The position numbers and the translations under genes were made by a program. This document shows, piece after piece, positions 7,911 through 17,101 of a stretch of 44,576 bases of DNA. This stretch comes from an uncultured Eggerthella sp. (GTDB lineage Bacteria; Actinomycetota; Coriobacteriia; Coriobacteriales; Eggerthellaceae). How positions within the stretch are numbered: the stretch's first letter is position 1; every line of letters begins with the position of its first letter. The stretch is from positions 1-44,576 of the forward strand of contig UQLU01000013.1 of the NCBI GenBank assembly GCA_900542065.1, in the 5' to 3' direction. Under the pieces are notes generated by a model. The model was not told the origin of the DNA. It ran no database searches and saw only the letters and a list, made by a program, of their open reading frames with translations.

Positions 7911-8791
7911 ATAGGATGCTCATTCATGTATTCAACAAAATGAGCCTGACCTTCACTCATGGTTTCTCCAGAGCGATGAATTAAATAAAGCTTATGGAAA
8001 TCTTGGGGCACCTCATCGATAGGAATGCAGACAATATCTTTAAAAGCACCAACAATAAATGAGTAATCCACAAATGCAATAGCATTTTCATCTGCGGAAA
8101 CCATAGAACAGATAGTAATTTCTTCTTTGAATTGTTCTTCAATATCCAGATCATATCCTTCAACGCATGCCGCAATGTCGTCATGAGGAGGCCAGCCTTT
8201 TGCGTAAGACTGGATATGATAGCCTTTTAGTTCTTTTAAAGAGATGCTTTTTCGTTGCGCTAAAGGATTGTCTTTGTTAACGGCGACAACTAATTGCTGA
8301 GACCAATACGGAATAAAAGTTAGTCCCGTTGGCGCATCGGGAAGTTTTGCTGCAAATACAACATCTAAAACACCTGCCGCCAAATCATTAAGTAAGCTTC
8401 CGCTAAATCCCTGAATGATTTTCACTGAGAGATCGGGATCCGCTTCAGCGCGAAATGCGCGAACTACACGGGACCAATCTTCGCTTTGAATGGTAAAGGG
8501 AACACCAATACATAGTGTTTCGGTTCGGTCTTCAAGCAATGATTGAACTTTATCCATTCCGATTTCGATGTTTTTTAGCGCAAGTGATGCATAGCGGTAA
8601 AACTCTTTGCCATAGGGAGTAAGTACAAAATTGCTTCCATTTTTTGTAAAAAGAGGTGCACGAAGATCATCTTCAAGACGGGATATAGCAAGCGATAAGG
8701 TAGAACGAGCAATACCTAAAGAACGCGCGGTACTGGCGAAGTGCTCTTTATCGGCTAGAGTAACAAAATAATGTAGGTGTGCTAGATTCAT
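7892..8791 (-). CDS. LysR-family transcriptional regulator
   Basis: This 299-residue protein has a standard LysR layout. The N-terminal winged helix-turn-helix (MNLAHLHYFVTLADKEHFA, then ARSTLSLAISRLEDDLRAPLF) is followed by a linker helix and a periplasmic-binding-protein-like effector domain from about residue 90. The effector is not predictable from sequence. There is no divergent neighbour to suggest a target: the gene converges on hyaD, and nth lies upstream on the same strand. The 140 bases between nth and this gene should contain its promoter. Confidence 0.92.
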   Translation of the reverse strand: MNLAHLHYFVTLADKEHFASTARSLGIARSTLSLAISRLEDDLRAPLFTKNGSNFVLTPYGKEFYRYASLALKNIEIGMDKVQSLLEDRTETLCIGVPFTIQSEDWSRVVRAFRAEADPDLSVKIIQGFSGSLLNDLAAGVLDVVFAAKLPDAPTGLTFIPYWSQQLVVAVNKDNPLAQRKSISLKELKGYHIQSYAKGWPPHDDIAACVEGYDLDIEEQFKEEITICSMVSADENAIAFVDYSFIVGAFKDIVCIPIDEVPQDFHKLYLIHRSGETMSEGQAHFVEYMNEHPIPPARL

Positions 8792-8931
8792 AACTATCTC
8801 CGTGCTTGAATAGTATTATCGCAGGTAAAGCACATGAAATACTACAACAAAGCTCAGGATGTCTGCTGGGGCTTGTCACAAAAGCATAGAAATAATGTGC
8901 TTATTGATGGGTTTTCTTAAGGTAGCGACGC

Positions 8932-9588
8932 CTATTTTGGAGCATTAGGGCAAAGGTCTGAAATGAAACACTCAGAACATTTTGGGCGTCTTGCTATACA
9001 GAATTCTCGTCCAAAAAGAACCCATTGGTGGTTAATAGGTTTCCAGTATTCCTTAGGGTAGAGTTTCAGCAGGGCTTGCTCGGTTTTGGCGGGAGTGTCG
9101 GCAGAGGGGCCTGCGAACTTCAATTTATGAGCTATGCGAAACACATGGGTGTCTACTGCAATACCTTCAACGATTCCAAAAGCCTCATTTAATACAATAT
9201 TTGCCGTCTTTCGTCCGACACCGGGGAGTTTTTGAAGTTCTTCCATAGTCCGAGGGACTTCTCCGCCAAAATCACTCATAATCATTTGGGCACACGCGAT
9301 GCAGTTTTTTGCCTTATTGCGATAAAACCCAATGGAGTGAATAATATCCATTACCTCTTCAACATTTGCTTGAGCCATCTTTTCAGGCGTTCCAAAGCGC
9401 TCAAAAAGACGAGGAGTTACTTTATTTACTCCAGCATCAGTTGTTTGAGCTGATAGGAGCACAGCAATAGTAAGGGTAAAAGGACTACTATAGTGAAGGG
9501 CGCATTCCGCTTGTCCATAGTAGTCGTTCATACGTTGAGCGACCTGCAATGCGCGAGCGCGTTTTTCTGTAATTATTTCTCGAGCCAT
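8932..9588 (-). CDS. nth: Endonuclease III (DNA glycosylase/AP lyase)
   Basis: This 218-residue base-excision repair enzyme removes oxidised pyrimidines and cuts the abasic site. The ATG at 9586-9588 is chosen because AAGGAAG precedes it at a good distance; an in-frame ATG at 9645 lacks a ribosome binding site and adds an unconserved extension. The helix-hairpin-helix and catalytic lysine are in LPGVGRKTANIVL, and the catalytic aspartate is in VDTHVFRIAHKL. The C-terminal [4Fe-4S] loop has the expected C-x6-C-x2-C-x5-C spacing. It is divergent from mfd with a gap of about 90 bases. Confidence 0.96.
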   Translation of the reverse strand: MAREIITEKRARALQVAQRMNDYYGQAECALHYSSPFTLTIAVLLSAQTTDAGVNKVTPRLFERFGTPEKMAQANVEEVMDIIHSIGFYRNKAKNCIACAQMIMSDFGGEVPRTMEELQKLPGVGRKTANIVLNEAFGIVEGIAVDTHVFRIAHKLKFAGPSADTPAKTEQALLKLYPKEYWKPINHQWVLFGREFCIARRPKCSECFISDLCPNAPK

Positions 9589-9679
9589 ATTACTTCCTTG
9601 TTTGGTGCTAGTTGGTAGCCTAATACAAGGGGTAGTATGCTGCAAAGTGAAATTGATTGTTTATTGGGGAATTGTCACA

Positions 9680-12600
9680 ATGTTGATTGATCTTCTTTCT
9701 GCGACCTTGCAAAAATCTAAAGCACTTGATGCGGCTTGGAAAAAGATGGACAACAAAGAAGATGCCGTGATCGGTGTCGCTTCTTCAGCGCGTCCCTTTT
9801 TGGTGGCGGCACGCTTTGTTGCTGATCCTCGTACTACGTTAGTGATAACGGCGGGAGAAGATGCGGCTGATACGTTTGCTCGTACTGTTGGTGCTTTTGT
9901 GGGTGAAGAACGCGTACTTCGTTACGCAGATTATGAAGGCAACCCCTTTTCGGTAGATGCTCCTATGCGGCCACAACTGCATGGAATGCGTCTTAAAGCG
10001 CTTTGGGCACTTCAGTCAAAGAAGCCCGTTATTGTAGTTGCTTCAGCTCGTGCTTTGTTGCGTAAAGTGGCGCTTCCTCAGACAGAAATAGCAAAACCTT
10101 TGGTTCTTAAACAAGGTGTTGATTTATCCGAATCACCTCAAGGTAACGTGGAAAGTTTCGAGGATTTAGCAGAAGAACTCGTATGTATGGGCTACGACAA
10201 TGCGGGTGAATTGGCTGGTCCAGGAACGTTTTGTTTGCAGGGCGGTGCCATTGATATTTTTCCTGGAAACTTGGCATATCCTGTGCGCTGCGACTTTTTT
10301 GGTGACGAGTTGGATGAAATTCGTCGATTCCTTCCCTCTACGGGTCAAACTATTTCATCGCTTTCTGAAGTAGAGATATACCCTGTTCGTGAATTTAAAA
10401 ACGACCAGAAGTCGCTTCGTAGCGCGCAGCGCCTTTTGGCAAAGCAAGCAGACACCAACAAAGAGCTGCGCAGCTTGCTGGAGCGCTTGCAGGATGATTC
10501 GAAAGAAATTCCCGATGTCTTGGCTTCCTATATGCTAGGGGAAACCACGACTGTTGGAGCATATCTGCCCTCTAGCGCCCTTACCGTGATAATTGAGCCT
10601 CGATCACTGTTTGACGATGCACAACATGCTCTTGATGAATATGGGAAACTGGCACAGGGCACTTCAATTCCCGTATCTGATTTATATGTTTCTGCTGCAG
10701 AGCTTAACTTTGGCAGCAATCCACGAGCAACGTATGTCTCTATTATGCGTGTGGGAGTAGAACTAGATAGTGAACTGGTGGTAAAGCGCGTTGAGGTGGC
10801 GGGCGATCCCGAAAAGCTGTATGGACGCCTACGCTCTTTGGCAGAGGCTGGCTTTACGGTAGTTTTTTCCGTTCCTCATTTTCGTGCACGCCAAGAAATC
10901 AAGCTTTCGTTGGTTGATTTGGGTATTCCTATTAATGAGGTGCTCGATGTCGTGGGGGATGATTCTGCGAAATTGCGTCGCGGTCAGGTCAATATTGTTG
11001 ACGTAGATATTCCTTTAGGCATGATTTTCCCCGCAGCGAAAATGGCACTCGTTTCTTTGGCGGATACACAAGGCTCCATGGCAACGCGTAAGCGCTCAAG
11101 AATAGATGTAACTGAGATTACCTTTCCTTATAAGCCAGGAGATTACGTTGTTCATGCGGCGCATGGTGTGGCATTTTTCCGTGATATTGTGCGCCAAGAT
11201 GTTGGTGGTTCGGAGCGAGATTATCTTTTGCTCGAATACGCCCAGGGGGATAAGCTCTACGTTCCCGTTGAACAGCTCGATAGAGTTACGCGCTATGTGG
11301 GTCCTGAGGGATCGTCACCTCGTCTTACTCGATTGAATACTTCAGATTGGTCTCGTGCGCTAACAAAAGCGCGTAAGGCCACTAAGAAACTCGCGTTCGA
11401 CTTGGTGGATGTCTATACCCGTCGTGCGGCAACGCAGGGGTATCGCTATGGAGAAGATACGCTTGCCCAGCGAGAGATGGAAGAGAGCTTCCCCTACCAG
11501 GAAACACCTGACCAGTTGGCAGCTATTGCTGATATTAAGGCTGATATGCAGTCGCCTCATCCTATGGACAGGCTCGTGTGTGGTGATGTTGGCTTTGGCA
11601 AAACAGAAGTAGCGCTTCGTGCGGCATTTAAGGCAACGCAGGACAACAAACAAGTAATGGTTTTATGTCCTACCACTATTTTGGCGCAGCAGCACTACTC
11701 AACGTTTTCTGAGCGTTTTGCTCCTTTCAATGTTCGCGTTGAAGTACTTTCTCGTTTTCGTACTCCCGCGCAACAAAAGCAGGCATTAGAAGATTTTGCC
11801 AACGGAAAAGTGGCAGTGCTTGTAGGAACTCATCGTCTTCTTTCACGAGATGTTAACCCGCACGATTTAGGTTTAGTTATTATCGACGAAGAGCAACGTT
11901 TTGGCGTGGGTCATAAAGAGCAACTTAAGAATATGCGCGAATCTATTGATGTACTTACCTTATCGGCGACACCTATTCCTCGAACCATGCAAATGGGCTT
12001 ATCGGGCGTGCGCGATATGAGTCTCATTTTGACACCACCTGATGATCGCAGGCCAGTAAAGGTCCATGTTGGAGAATGGGATCCCGATCTGGTCAGTGAT
12101 GCTATTAGGCGTGAACTTGCGCGAAAGGGTCAGGTGTACTACGTAAGCAATCGCGTACGTTCTATTGAAGAGGCAGTTCAGCGCGTACATGCAGCAGCAG
12201 GCGAGGCGCGTGTTGGTGTTGCTCATGGTCAGATGACTAAAGAGCAGCTCGAGCATGTTATGGAAGATTTTGCTGCTGGAGAATTGGATGTATTGGTCGC
12301 AACAACCATTATTGAAAGCGGTATTGATAATCCTCATACCAATACCTTGATCATTGAAGATTCGCAACGTCTTGGCTTGGCGCAAATGTATCAGTTGAAA
12401 GGACGTGTGGGTAGATCGTCTACTCAGGCCTACGCATATTTCTTGTTCCCCGATAACATCACCATGACTGAAGAAGCAATGGCGCGTTTGACGGCACTCA
12501 ATGAGCATACCGAGTTAGGAAGCGGTATGCGTGTTGCCATGCGCGATTTAGAGATTCGTGGTGCGGGTAGTTTGTTGGGTGCGGAGCAAAGTGGCAATAT

Positions 12601-13159
12601 GTCTGCGGTTGGTTTTGACCTGTTCGCTCAGATGTTGGCTACAGCGGTTAACATGACGCGTGAAGGTAATACTTCGAGCAGCGAATATCTTCCTCCAGCT
12701 TTGTCGGATATCGTGGTCAATGTTCCTGATCATACGTATTTCCCTGAAGAGTATTTACCCGATGCTGATGAGCGCGTGCTGTACTATCGCAAGATTGCAA
12801 GTGCAGATACCCTTGATGCAGTTGAGGATATTTATCAGGAATTAGTCTCGAAGCATCCCGAAATGCCTCAAGCAGCAATTAACCAAATAGAAAAAGCACG
12901 TCTGAAGGCATTTGCAAACGAACATGGTATTCATTTAATTTCGGTCACGGGTGGGAAGCTTGTCATCGAGCCTATTACCCTTACTAAGGCACAGGCTTCA
13001 GCGCTTCGTCGAAAAGCAGGAAGGTATTTGGCAGATAAGAAAAAGATGACGGTTCCGTTGCGGGTTTTTGTACCAAAGCAATCTGAAGAAAACCCTGATG
13101 ATGCAGGTATGCTTTCTCATGTATTTAATTATATTCGCAGCTTGTTTGAAGAAAAGTAA
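9680..13159 (+). CDS. mfd: Transcription-repair coupling factor
   Basis: This 1159-residue ATP-dependent translocase pushes stalled RNA polymerase off DNA and recruits UvrA. Domains run in the usual order. A UvrB-homology N-terminus comes first. The RNA polymerase interaction domain (YKPGDYVVHAAHGVAFF) lies around residues 483-560. RecG-like helicase motifs follow: Walker A GDVGFGKTE near 634, DEEQ near 735, SATPIPRTMQM and QLKGRVGRSS. A C-terminal TRCF domain ends the chain. ATG 9680 fits the family start MLIDLLSATLQKS and has GGGGAA 8 bases upstream; an in-frame ATG at 9602 lies too early and lacks homology. It is divergent from nth, and a large inverted repeat follows the stop codon. Confidence 0.97.
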   Translation: MLIDLLSATLQKSKALDAAWKKMDNKEDAVIGVASSARPFLVAARFVADPRTTLVITAGEDAADTFARTVGAFVGEERVLRYADYEGNPFSVDAPMRPQLHGMRLKALWALQSKKPVIVVASARALLRKVALPQTEIAKPLVLKQGVDLSESPQGNVESFEDLAEELVCMGYDNAGELAGPGTFCLQGGAIDIFPGNLAYPVRCDFFGDELDEIRRFLPSTGQTISSLSEVEIYPVREFKNDQKSLRSAQRLLAKQADTNKELRSLLERLQDDSKEIPDVLASYMLGETTTVGAYLPSSALTVIIEPRSLFDDAQHALDEYGKLAQGTSIPVSDLYVSAAELNFGSNPRATYVSIMRVGVELDSELVVKRVEVAGDPEKLYGRLRSLAEAGFTVVFSVPHFRARQEIKLSLVDLGIPINEVLDVVGDDSAKLRRGQVNIVDVDIPLGMIFPAAKMALVSLADTQGSMATRKRSRIDVTEITFPYKPGDYVVHAAHGVAFFRDIVRQDVGGSERDYLLLEYAQGDKLYVPVEQLDRVTRYVGPEGSSPRLTRLNTSDWSRALTKARKATKKLAFDLVDVYTRRAATQGYRYGEDTLAQREMEESFPYQETPDQLAAIADIKADMQSPHPMDRLVCGDVGFGKTEVALRAAFKATQDNKQVMVLCPTTILAQQHYSTFSERFAPFNVRVEVLSRFRTPAQQKQALEDFANGKVAVLVGTHRLLSRDVNPHDLGLVIIDEEQRFGVGHKEQLKNMRESIDVLTLSATPIPRTMQMGLSGVRDMSLILTPPDDRRPVKVHVGEWDPDLVSDAIRRELARKGQVYYVSNRVRSIEEAVQRVHAAAGEARVGVAHGQMTKEQLEHVMEDFAAGELDVLVATTIIESGIDNPHTNTLIIEDSQRLGLAQMYQLKGRVGRSSTQAYAYFLFPDNITMTEEAMARLTALNEHTELGSGMRVAMRDLEIRGAGSLLGAEQSGNMSAVGFDLFAQMLATAVNMTREGNTSSSEYLPPALSDIVVNVPDHTYFPEEYLPDADERVLYYRKIASADTLDAVEDIYQELVSKHPEMPQAAINQIEKARLKAFANEHGIHLISVTGGKLVIEPITLTKAQASALRRKAGRYLADKKKMTVPLRVFVPKQSEENPDDAGMLSHVFNYIRSLFEEK

Positions 13160-13174
13160 GCTCATCTTTTCGGA

Positions 13175-13375
13175 ATAAGACCCTTCACCTTTTATGAAGG
13201 ATAATTACGAAGCGCAGCTTACTTATTAAGGCCGTTATGGCGATAGCCCCTGATTTGCGAGGAAAGATTGTGGGAGTTGCTAATCTATCGTCGCATTATT
13301 GCGCTACGCCCTTAGCCTTAATAAGTAAGCGATAAAGCGCGAAGTTTATCCTGAGGAAAAGGTGAAGGGTCTTAT
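13175..13375. repeat. Large imperfect inverted repeat between mfd and the 13452 gene
   Basis: The arms at 13175-13232 and 13315-13375 match as reverse complements over about 58 bases with scattered mismatches and small gaps. The outer ends (ATAAGACCCTTCACCTTTT) and inner ends (GCTTACTTATTAAGGC) are perfect. The 82-base loop holds further partial complementarity (GCGATAG / CTATCG). It lies between two convergent genes, fills most of the 292-base gap and shows no coding potential. Confidence 0.88.
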
Positions 13376-13451
13376 AACGATAAGACAGTTATTGTCTTGT
13401 GGCAGTATTTATAAAACCCAGAAGCAATCGATAGCTTGACTGAGCAATTGG

Positions 13452-14453
13452 CTAAGCAACGATTTTCGTCATAGACATGTTGTAGAGCTCAATATAAGTT
13501 CCCTCTTGGAGGGTTATTTCATCGGGTTGATCGCCTTCAATGTAGTATGTTTCAAGCAAATAACTAGAATCGCTAAATTCCAAATCTTTCATAACGTAAC
13601 AAGCGCTATAGTCGTCTGCTTCTCCTAATTGAAGCTGATAGGTTCCTGCGGGGATGTCAGTACCTACGCGGTAGGTGCCGCTGGTATAAGGTTCGGAAAA
13701 CGTTTCGTCCATAGAAGCAAGAGGGGTCATTGTTCCATCGTTGATAAGAACAAGAACTTCACCTTCTTCTAAATCCATTAAATTATGGCCGTAGTAATTA
13801 TTGATGTGGGTAACGTCGTACCCATTGTTATCTGCGGTAGGCTTTAGGATGAAGAAAAACGAAAGTTCGTCATCATCTCCAGAAAACCAATAGCCTCCTG
13901 CGGGAATATCGTTTCCTACATAATAGACACCGTCATGATAGTTGCCTTCATCATTTGGTTCTTTGGATTGGTCTGAGAAGAATGAATCTTGAAGTGTATT
14001 TAATTCTTCTGTAGTAAGCGAAGACTCTCCTGGTAAACCAAAGGCATCGCGGAAATATTCGTTGTTAAGTGAAGTATCGATTGAATTGTCGTGATAGGTG
14101 TTGTTTGAATCATATTCGGGGTCAGGTATTTCAAGGTAGTGAGGCGCTATCGCAGTTGAATTGTGTTCCTCTGAAGCAATGAAGCTGGTACACGCAACGC
14201 AGCCAGCAATACCAAGGATAAAGACAAGAATAATCCCGATAATTACGGCAATAAGGCACCCTTGATGTTTCCGTGGCGGTTTTGGAGCATTTGGCTGCGG
14301 CGCTTGATTGGGAATAGGGCCAGGTGCTTGATAGCCCTGCTGGCTATTGGGTTGGTAAGGGTTTTGGGGCGTTGTGCTGTAGTGGGGAGTAGTTGTTTTG
14401 GTGGGCGTTTGAGGAGGGTTGCCCCAATAAGAAGGATCAGGATTCTTCGCCAT
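13452..14453 (-). CDS. Membrane-anchored protein with two G-Y-VG-DIPAG repeats
   Basis: This 333-residue protein has a Pro/Gln/Asn-rich cytoplasmic N-terminus (about residues 1-65), one membrane span (CLIAVIIGIILVFILGIAG) and an external acidic region. Two related modules follow: GVYYVGNDIPAGGYWF near residue 175 and GTYRVGTDIPAGTYQL near residue 260. The motif is widespread in extracytoplasmic proteins of unknown function, and I do not assign a reaction. The gene overlaps the 3' end of the ferredoxin-like gene by 17 bases and has its own AAAGGA, so it is the last gene of the gltX unit. Confidence 0.85.
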   Translation of the reverse strand: MAKNPDPSYWGNPPQTPTKTTTPHYSTTPQNPYQPNSQQGYQAPGPIPNQAPQPNAPKPPRKHQGCLIAVIIGIILVFILGIAGCVACTSFIASEEHNSTAIAPHYLEIPDPEYDSNNTYHDNSIDTSLNNEYFRDAFGLPGESSLTTEELNTLQDSFFSDQSKEPNDEGNYHDGVYYVGNDIPAGGYWFSGDDDELSFFFILKPTADNNGYDVTHINNYYGHNLMDLEEGEVLVLINDGTMTPLASMDETFSEPYTSGTYRVGTDIPAGTYQLQLGEADDYSACYVMKDLEFSDSSYLLETYYIEGDQPDEITLQEGTYIELYNMSMTKIVA

Positions 14454-15558
14454 GAGAGGTCCTTTCGCAATATTCTTGAGCGGAAATAGTAACTAAATCA
14501 CATGCCTGTTGCGGGCATACGTGAGTGCAAATTCCGCACGTAATGCAGCGTGTTATATCGACACTAGGATAACCCTCTTCATCAATTTTCCTCGCACCTG
14601 TAGGACAAGCGTTAACACATTCATGAGTTTGTTTACATGCGCTACGCGAAGTGGTTGAGGTGTATCGGGTAAGTAGGTTTGCTCGGTCTGGAAGGGCGCG
14701 AGCGGCTTCAACAATAAGATCTTGCCTTGGTCGTGTTTCTTTTCGTTGGAAGATAGCAGGAAGGCTTTTGTTTTGCTGAGCGCTTTTTATGCGCCCTTCC
14801 GCACGAAATCGTTCCTGTTTTTCATGGAATGAATCAATAGTGCCAGCGTTGCGTTGGCGGTGTTTCCCTGTTGCAATATCGATGCCTTCATTGGCAAGAA
14901 CAGAGAGCATATCTCGTCTGCTTCCTTCATCAATGTTGGCGTAGAGGGAAAGCACTGATTCTCGTTCAGGGATAAGTTTGGTTTGCTGAATGGTTTGCCC
15001 TGTCCAGTCTTGAGCTTGTTCCATGGCGTAATCGAACAGCATTGGTGCCAGTGGCCCTGCTACACTACATTCGCTGCAGTAGTCACGATCAAGAAAGATT
15101 GATACCGATATCTGTTTTGCTAAAAGATTACTCCAAAACTCAGGAGGAAGAGCTGCCAGACACGGCAGAATTATTACATTGCTTCGTGGTGCAAGACCAG
15201 GAAAGATGTGTTCATTGCAGGTGAAGATAACACTTCCTTCCGAATCTGCTTCGCGCTGTGCTCGAAGCGCAAGGTCTTCTAGGGTGATACGCTTCCATAC
15301 AAACGCATCACATACTCCAGCACATAATCCGCAACGAGTGCAGAGTTCAGGACTAATAGCAGGACCATCTTCCTGCATGGTGAGTGCGTTGTGTGGACAG
15401 ACGGCTAAGCAGCGATTGCATCCCGACCCAAGAGGTGCACTGCACCAAGAAGAAAGCACGACAATTTCTTCGCGCTCGTTTGCATAAACACCCTCTTCGT
15501 TCGTTGGGTCAAGCGAAGAGGGTGTATCAAGGTTGTTTATGTTGGAGGAGCTAGGCAC
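14437..15558 (-). CDS. Ferredoxin-like protein with Fe-S modules at both ends
   Basis: This 373-residue protein carries two ferredoxin-type regions. The N-terminal one is C-x7-C-x2-C-x3-CP (near residues 39-54) plus CTRCGLCAGVC. The C-terminal one is C-x5-C-x3-CP (ACKQTHECVNACP) plus CITCGICTHVC. Four [4Fe-4S] clusters are possible. A middle segment has extra cysteines (VIILPCLAALPPEFW, then DYCSECSVAG), recalling electron-transfer subunits such as heterodisulfide-reductase-associated proteins, but the link is weak. There is no signal peptide, so it is cytoplasmic. The GTG start at 15556-15558 has GAGGT upstream and overlaps the gltX 3' end by 8 bases. The partner enzyme is unknown. Confidence 0.85.
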   Translation of the reverse strand: MPSSSNINNLDTPSSLDPTNEEGVYANEREEIVVLSSWCSAPLGSGCNRCLAVCPHNALTMQEDGPAISPELCTRCGLCAGVCDAFVWKRITLEDLALRAQREADSEGSVIFTCNEHIFPGLAPRSNVIILPCLAALPPEFWSNLLAKQISVSIFLDRDYCSECSVAGPLAPMLFDYAMEQAQDWTGQTIQQTKLIPERESVLSLYANIDEGSRRDMLSVLANEGIDIATGKHRQRNAGTIDSFHEKQERFRAEGRIKSAQQNKSLPAIFQRKETRPRQDLIVEAARALPDRANLLTRYTSTTSRSACKQTHECVNACPTGARKIDEEGYPSVDITRCITCGICTHVCPQQACDLVTISAQEYCERTSHGEES

Positions 15559-17047
15559 CGAATACCTCAGATAAGGTGAAGTCGAGACGCGCTAGTACAT
15601 CTTCACGCTTCATTAGTTCAATGGACTCAAACAGTGGTGGGGACACCTGAGATCCCGTTACGGCAACGCGAATAGGCTGGAATACTAACTTGGCTTTAAG
15701 ATCAAGTTTTTCTACCAGTTCTCGGCAGGTATCTTGCAGAGGATCGCATTCCCAAGGGATGGATTCATCTGCCAAAATAGCGCGTACTTCGCGAAGAACT
15801 TCTTCGGCACGGCATCCTTCTTTAAGCAGGTTCTTTTGGACCGACTTTTCATCCAAAATAACCTTAGGTCCATCAAATATAAATGATAGTTTTTCTGGTG
15901 CTTCAGTAAGGCGCTTCATGCGCTCAGCAACCAGAGGGTAGAGCTTTTCGAACCAAGAATGGTTCGCTTGAATTTCTTCAGCGTTGGTAAGTCCTGCTTC
16001 AATCATGAATGGAGCAACCGCATCCACCCAAGCTTCTGCTCCCATAGCCTTAATGTATTCACCATTCATCCAGTCAAGTTTCGTTTCGTCAAAGATAGCA
16101 TCTTTGCGCGTAATGCGATCGAGGCTGAATTCTTTGCACAATACTTCGCGGGGAATGATGGTGGTTTCTCCGTCTAGGGACCAACCCAACAATGCTAAGA
16201 AGTTCACAAGCGCATCAGGCAAAAAGCCCATAGCCTGATATTGCTCTACTGAAGTAGCATTGCGACGCTTAGAAAGCTTGCGTCCGTCAGCACCAAGAAT
16301 CATAGAAAGGTGAGCGAAGATAGGAACCTCATAACCTAATGCTTCGTAGATAAGAATCTGACGAGGGGTATTAGAGAGATGGTCATCGCCGCGGATTACG
16401 TGGGTGATTTGCATATTTGCGTCATCGCAAACAACGGCAAAGTTGTAGGTAGGAGTACCGTCGGTGCGAACCAAAATCATGTCATCCATTACATCGGCTG
16501 GGAAGGACATGTCACCGTAGACGGCATCTTTAAACTCGATAGGACCGTGATCTTCTGGTACTTTAAGACGCCAAACGTGAGGTTCACCTGCATCAATGCG
16601 GCGTTGTGCTTCAGCTTTGTCCAGGTTACGACAGGTGCGATCATAGCCAGAATAGCCGCCTTCGCTTTTTTCTGCCGCAGCACGCTTTGCGTCAAGTTCT
16701 TCTTTGGTGCAGAAGCAAGGATATACCGCATCGCGCTCTTTAAGACGCTCGAGAGCTTCAGTGTAGGTATCGAATCGTTCGGTTTGAAGGTAGGGGCCAA
16801 AGTCGCCTCCAACTTCTGGACCTTCATCCCAGGTAAGACCAAGCCATTTCATAGCGCGAAGAATGACTTGTTTGTTTTCTTCGGTGGAACGTTCAGGGTC
16901 AGTATCTTCAATACGAAGGATGAAAGAACCACCCATTGCCCGAGCAAAGGCCCAATTATAAATAGCAGTACGAGCACCGCCAATATGAAGTTCGCCCGTT
17001 GGTGATGGAGCGAAACGGACGCGTACGGGCTTTGACTGATCACTCAT
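15551..17047 (-). CDS. gltX: Glutamyl-tRNA synthetase
   Basis: This 498-residue class I synthetase charges tRNA-Glu. The N-terminus reads VRFAPSPTGELHIGGARTA, where HIGG is the family form of the HIGH motif. The second signature is GRKLSKRRNA near residue 255, equivalent to KMSKS. The C-terminal anticodon-binding region is present and the length is normal. Whether it also charges tRNA-Gln, with a GatCAB pathway, cannot be told from this window. A ribosome binding site (GAAAGGAA) precedes the ATG. It heads a three-gene overlapping unit. Confidence 0.97.
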   Translation of the reverse strand: MSDQSKPVRVRFAPSPTGELHIGGARTAIYNWAFARAMGGSFILRIEDTDPERSTEENKQVILRAMKWLGLTWDEGPEVGGDFGPYLQTERFDTYTEALERLKERDAVYPCFCTKEELDAKRAAAEKSEGGYSGYDRTCRNLDKAEAQRRIDAGEPHVWRLKVPEDHGPIEFKDAVYGDMSFPADVMDDMILVRTDGTPTYNFAVVCDDANMQITHVIRGDDHLSNTPRQILIYEALGYEVPIFAHLSMILGADGRKLSKRRNATSVEQYQAMGFLPDALVNFLALLGWSLDGETTIIPREVLCKEFSLDRITRKDAIFDETKLDWMNGEYIKAMGAEAWVDAVAPFMIEAGLTNAEEIQANHSWFEKLYPLVAERMKRLTEAPEKLSFIFDGPKVILDEKSVQKNLLKEGCRAEEVLREVRAILADESIPWECDPLQDTCRELVEKLDLKAKLVFQPIRVAVTGSQVSPPLFESIELMKREDVLARLDFTLSEVFGA

Positions 17048-17101
17048 GTAGCTTTTCCTTTCAAGTTTTCTAGCGCTTAGATAATAAACGATTAGTGCCT
17101 T

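Noticed and set aside
16379..17005. A 208-codon open frame on the plus strand
   Set aside because: It lies entirely antisense to gltX, whose protein is unmistakable.
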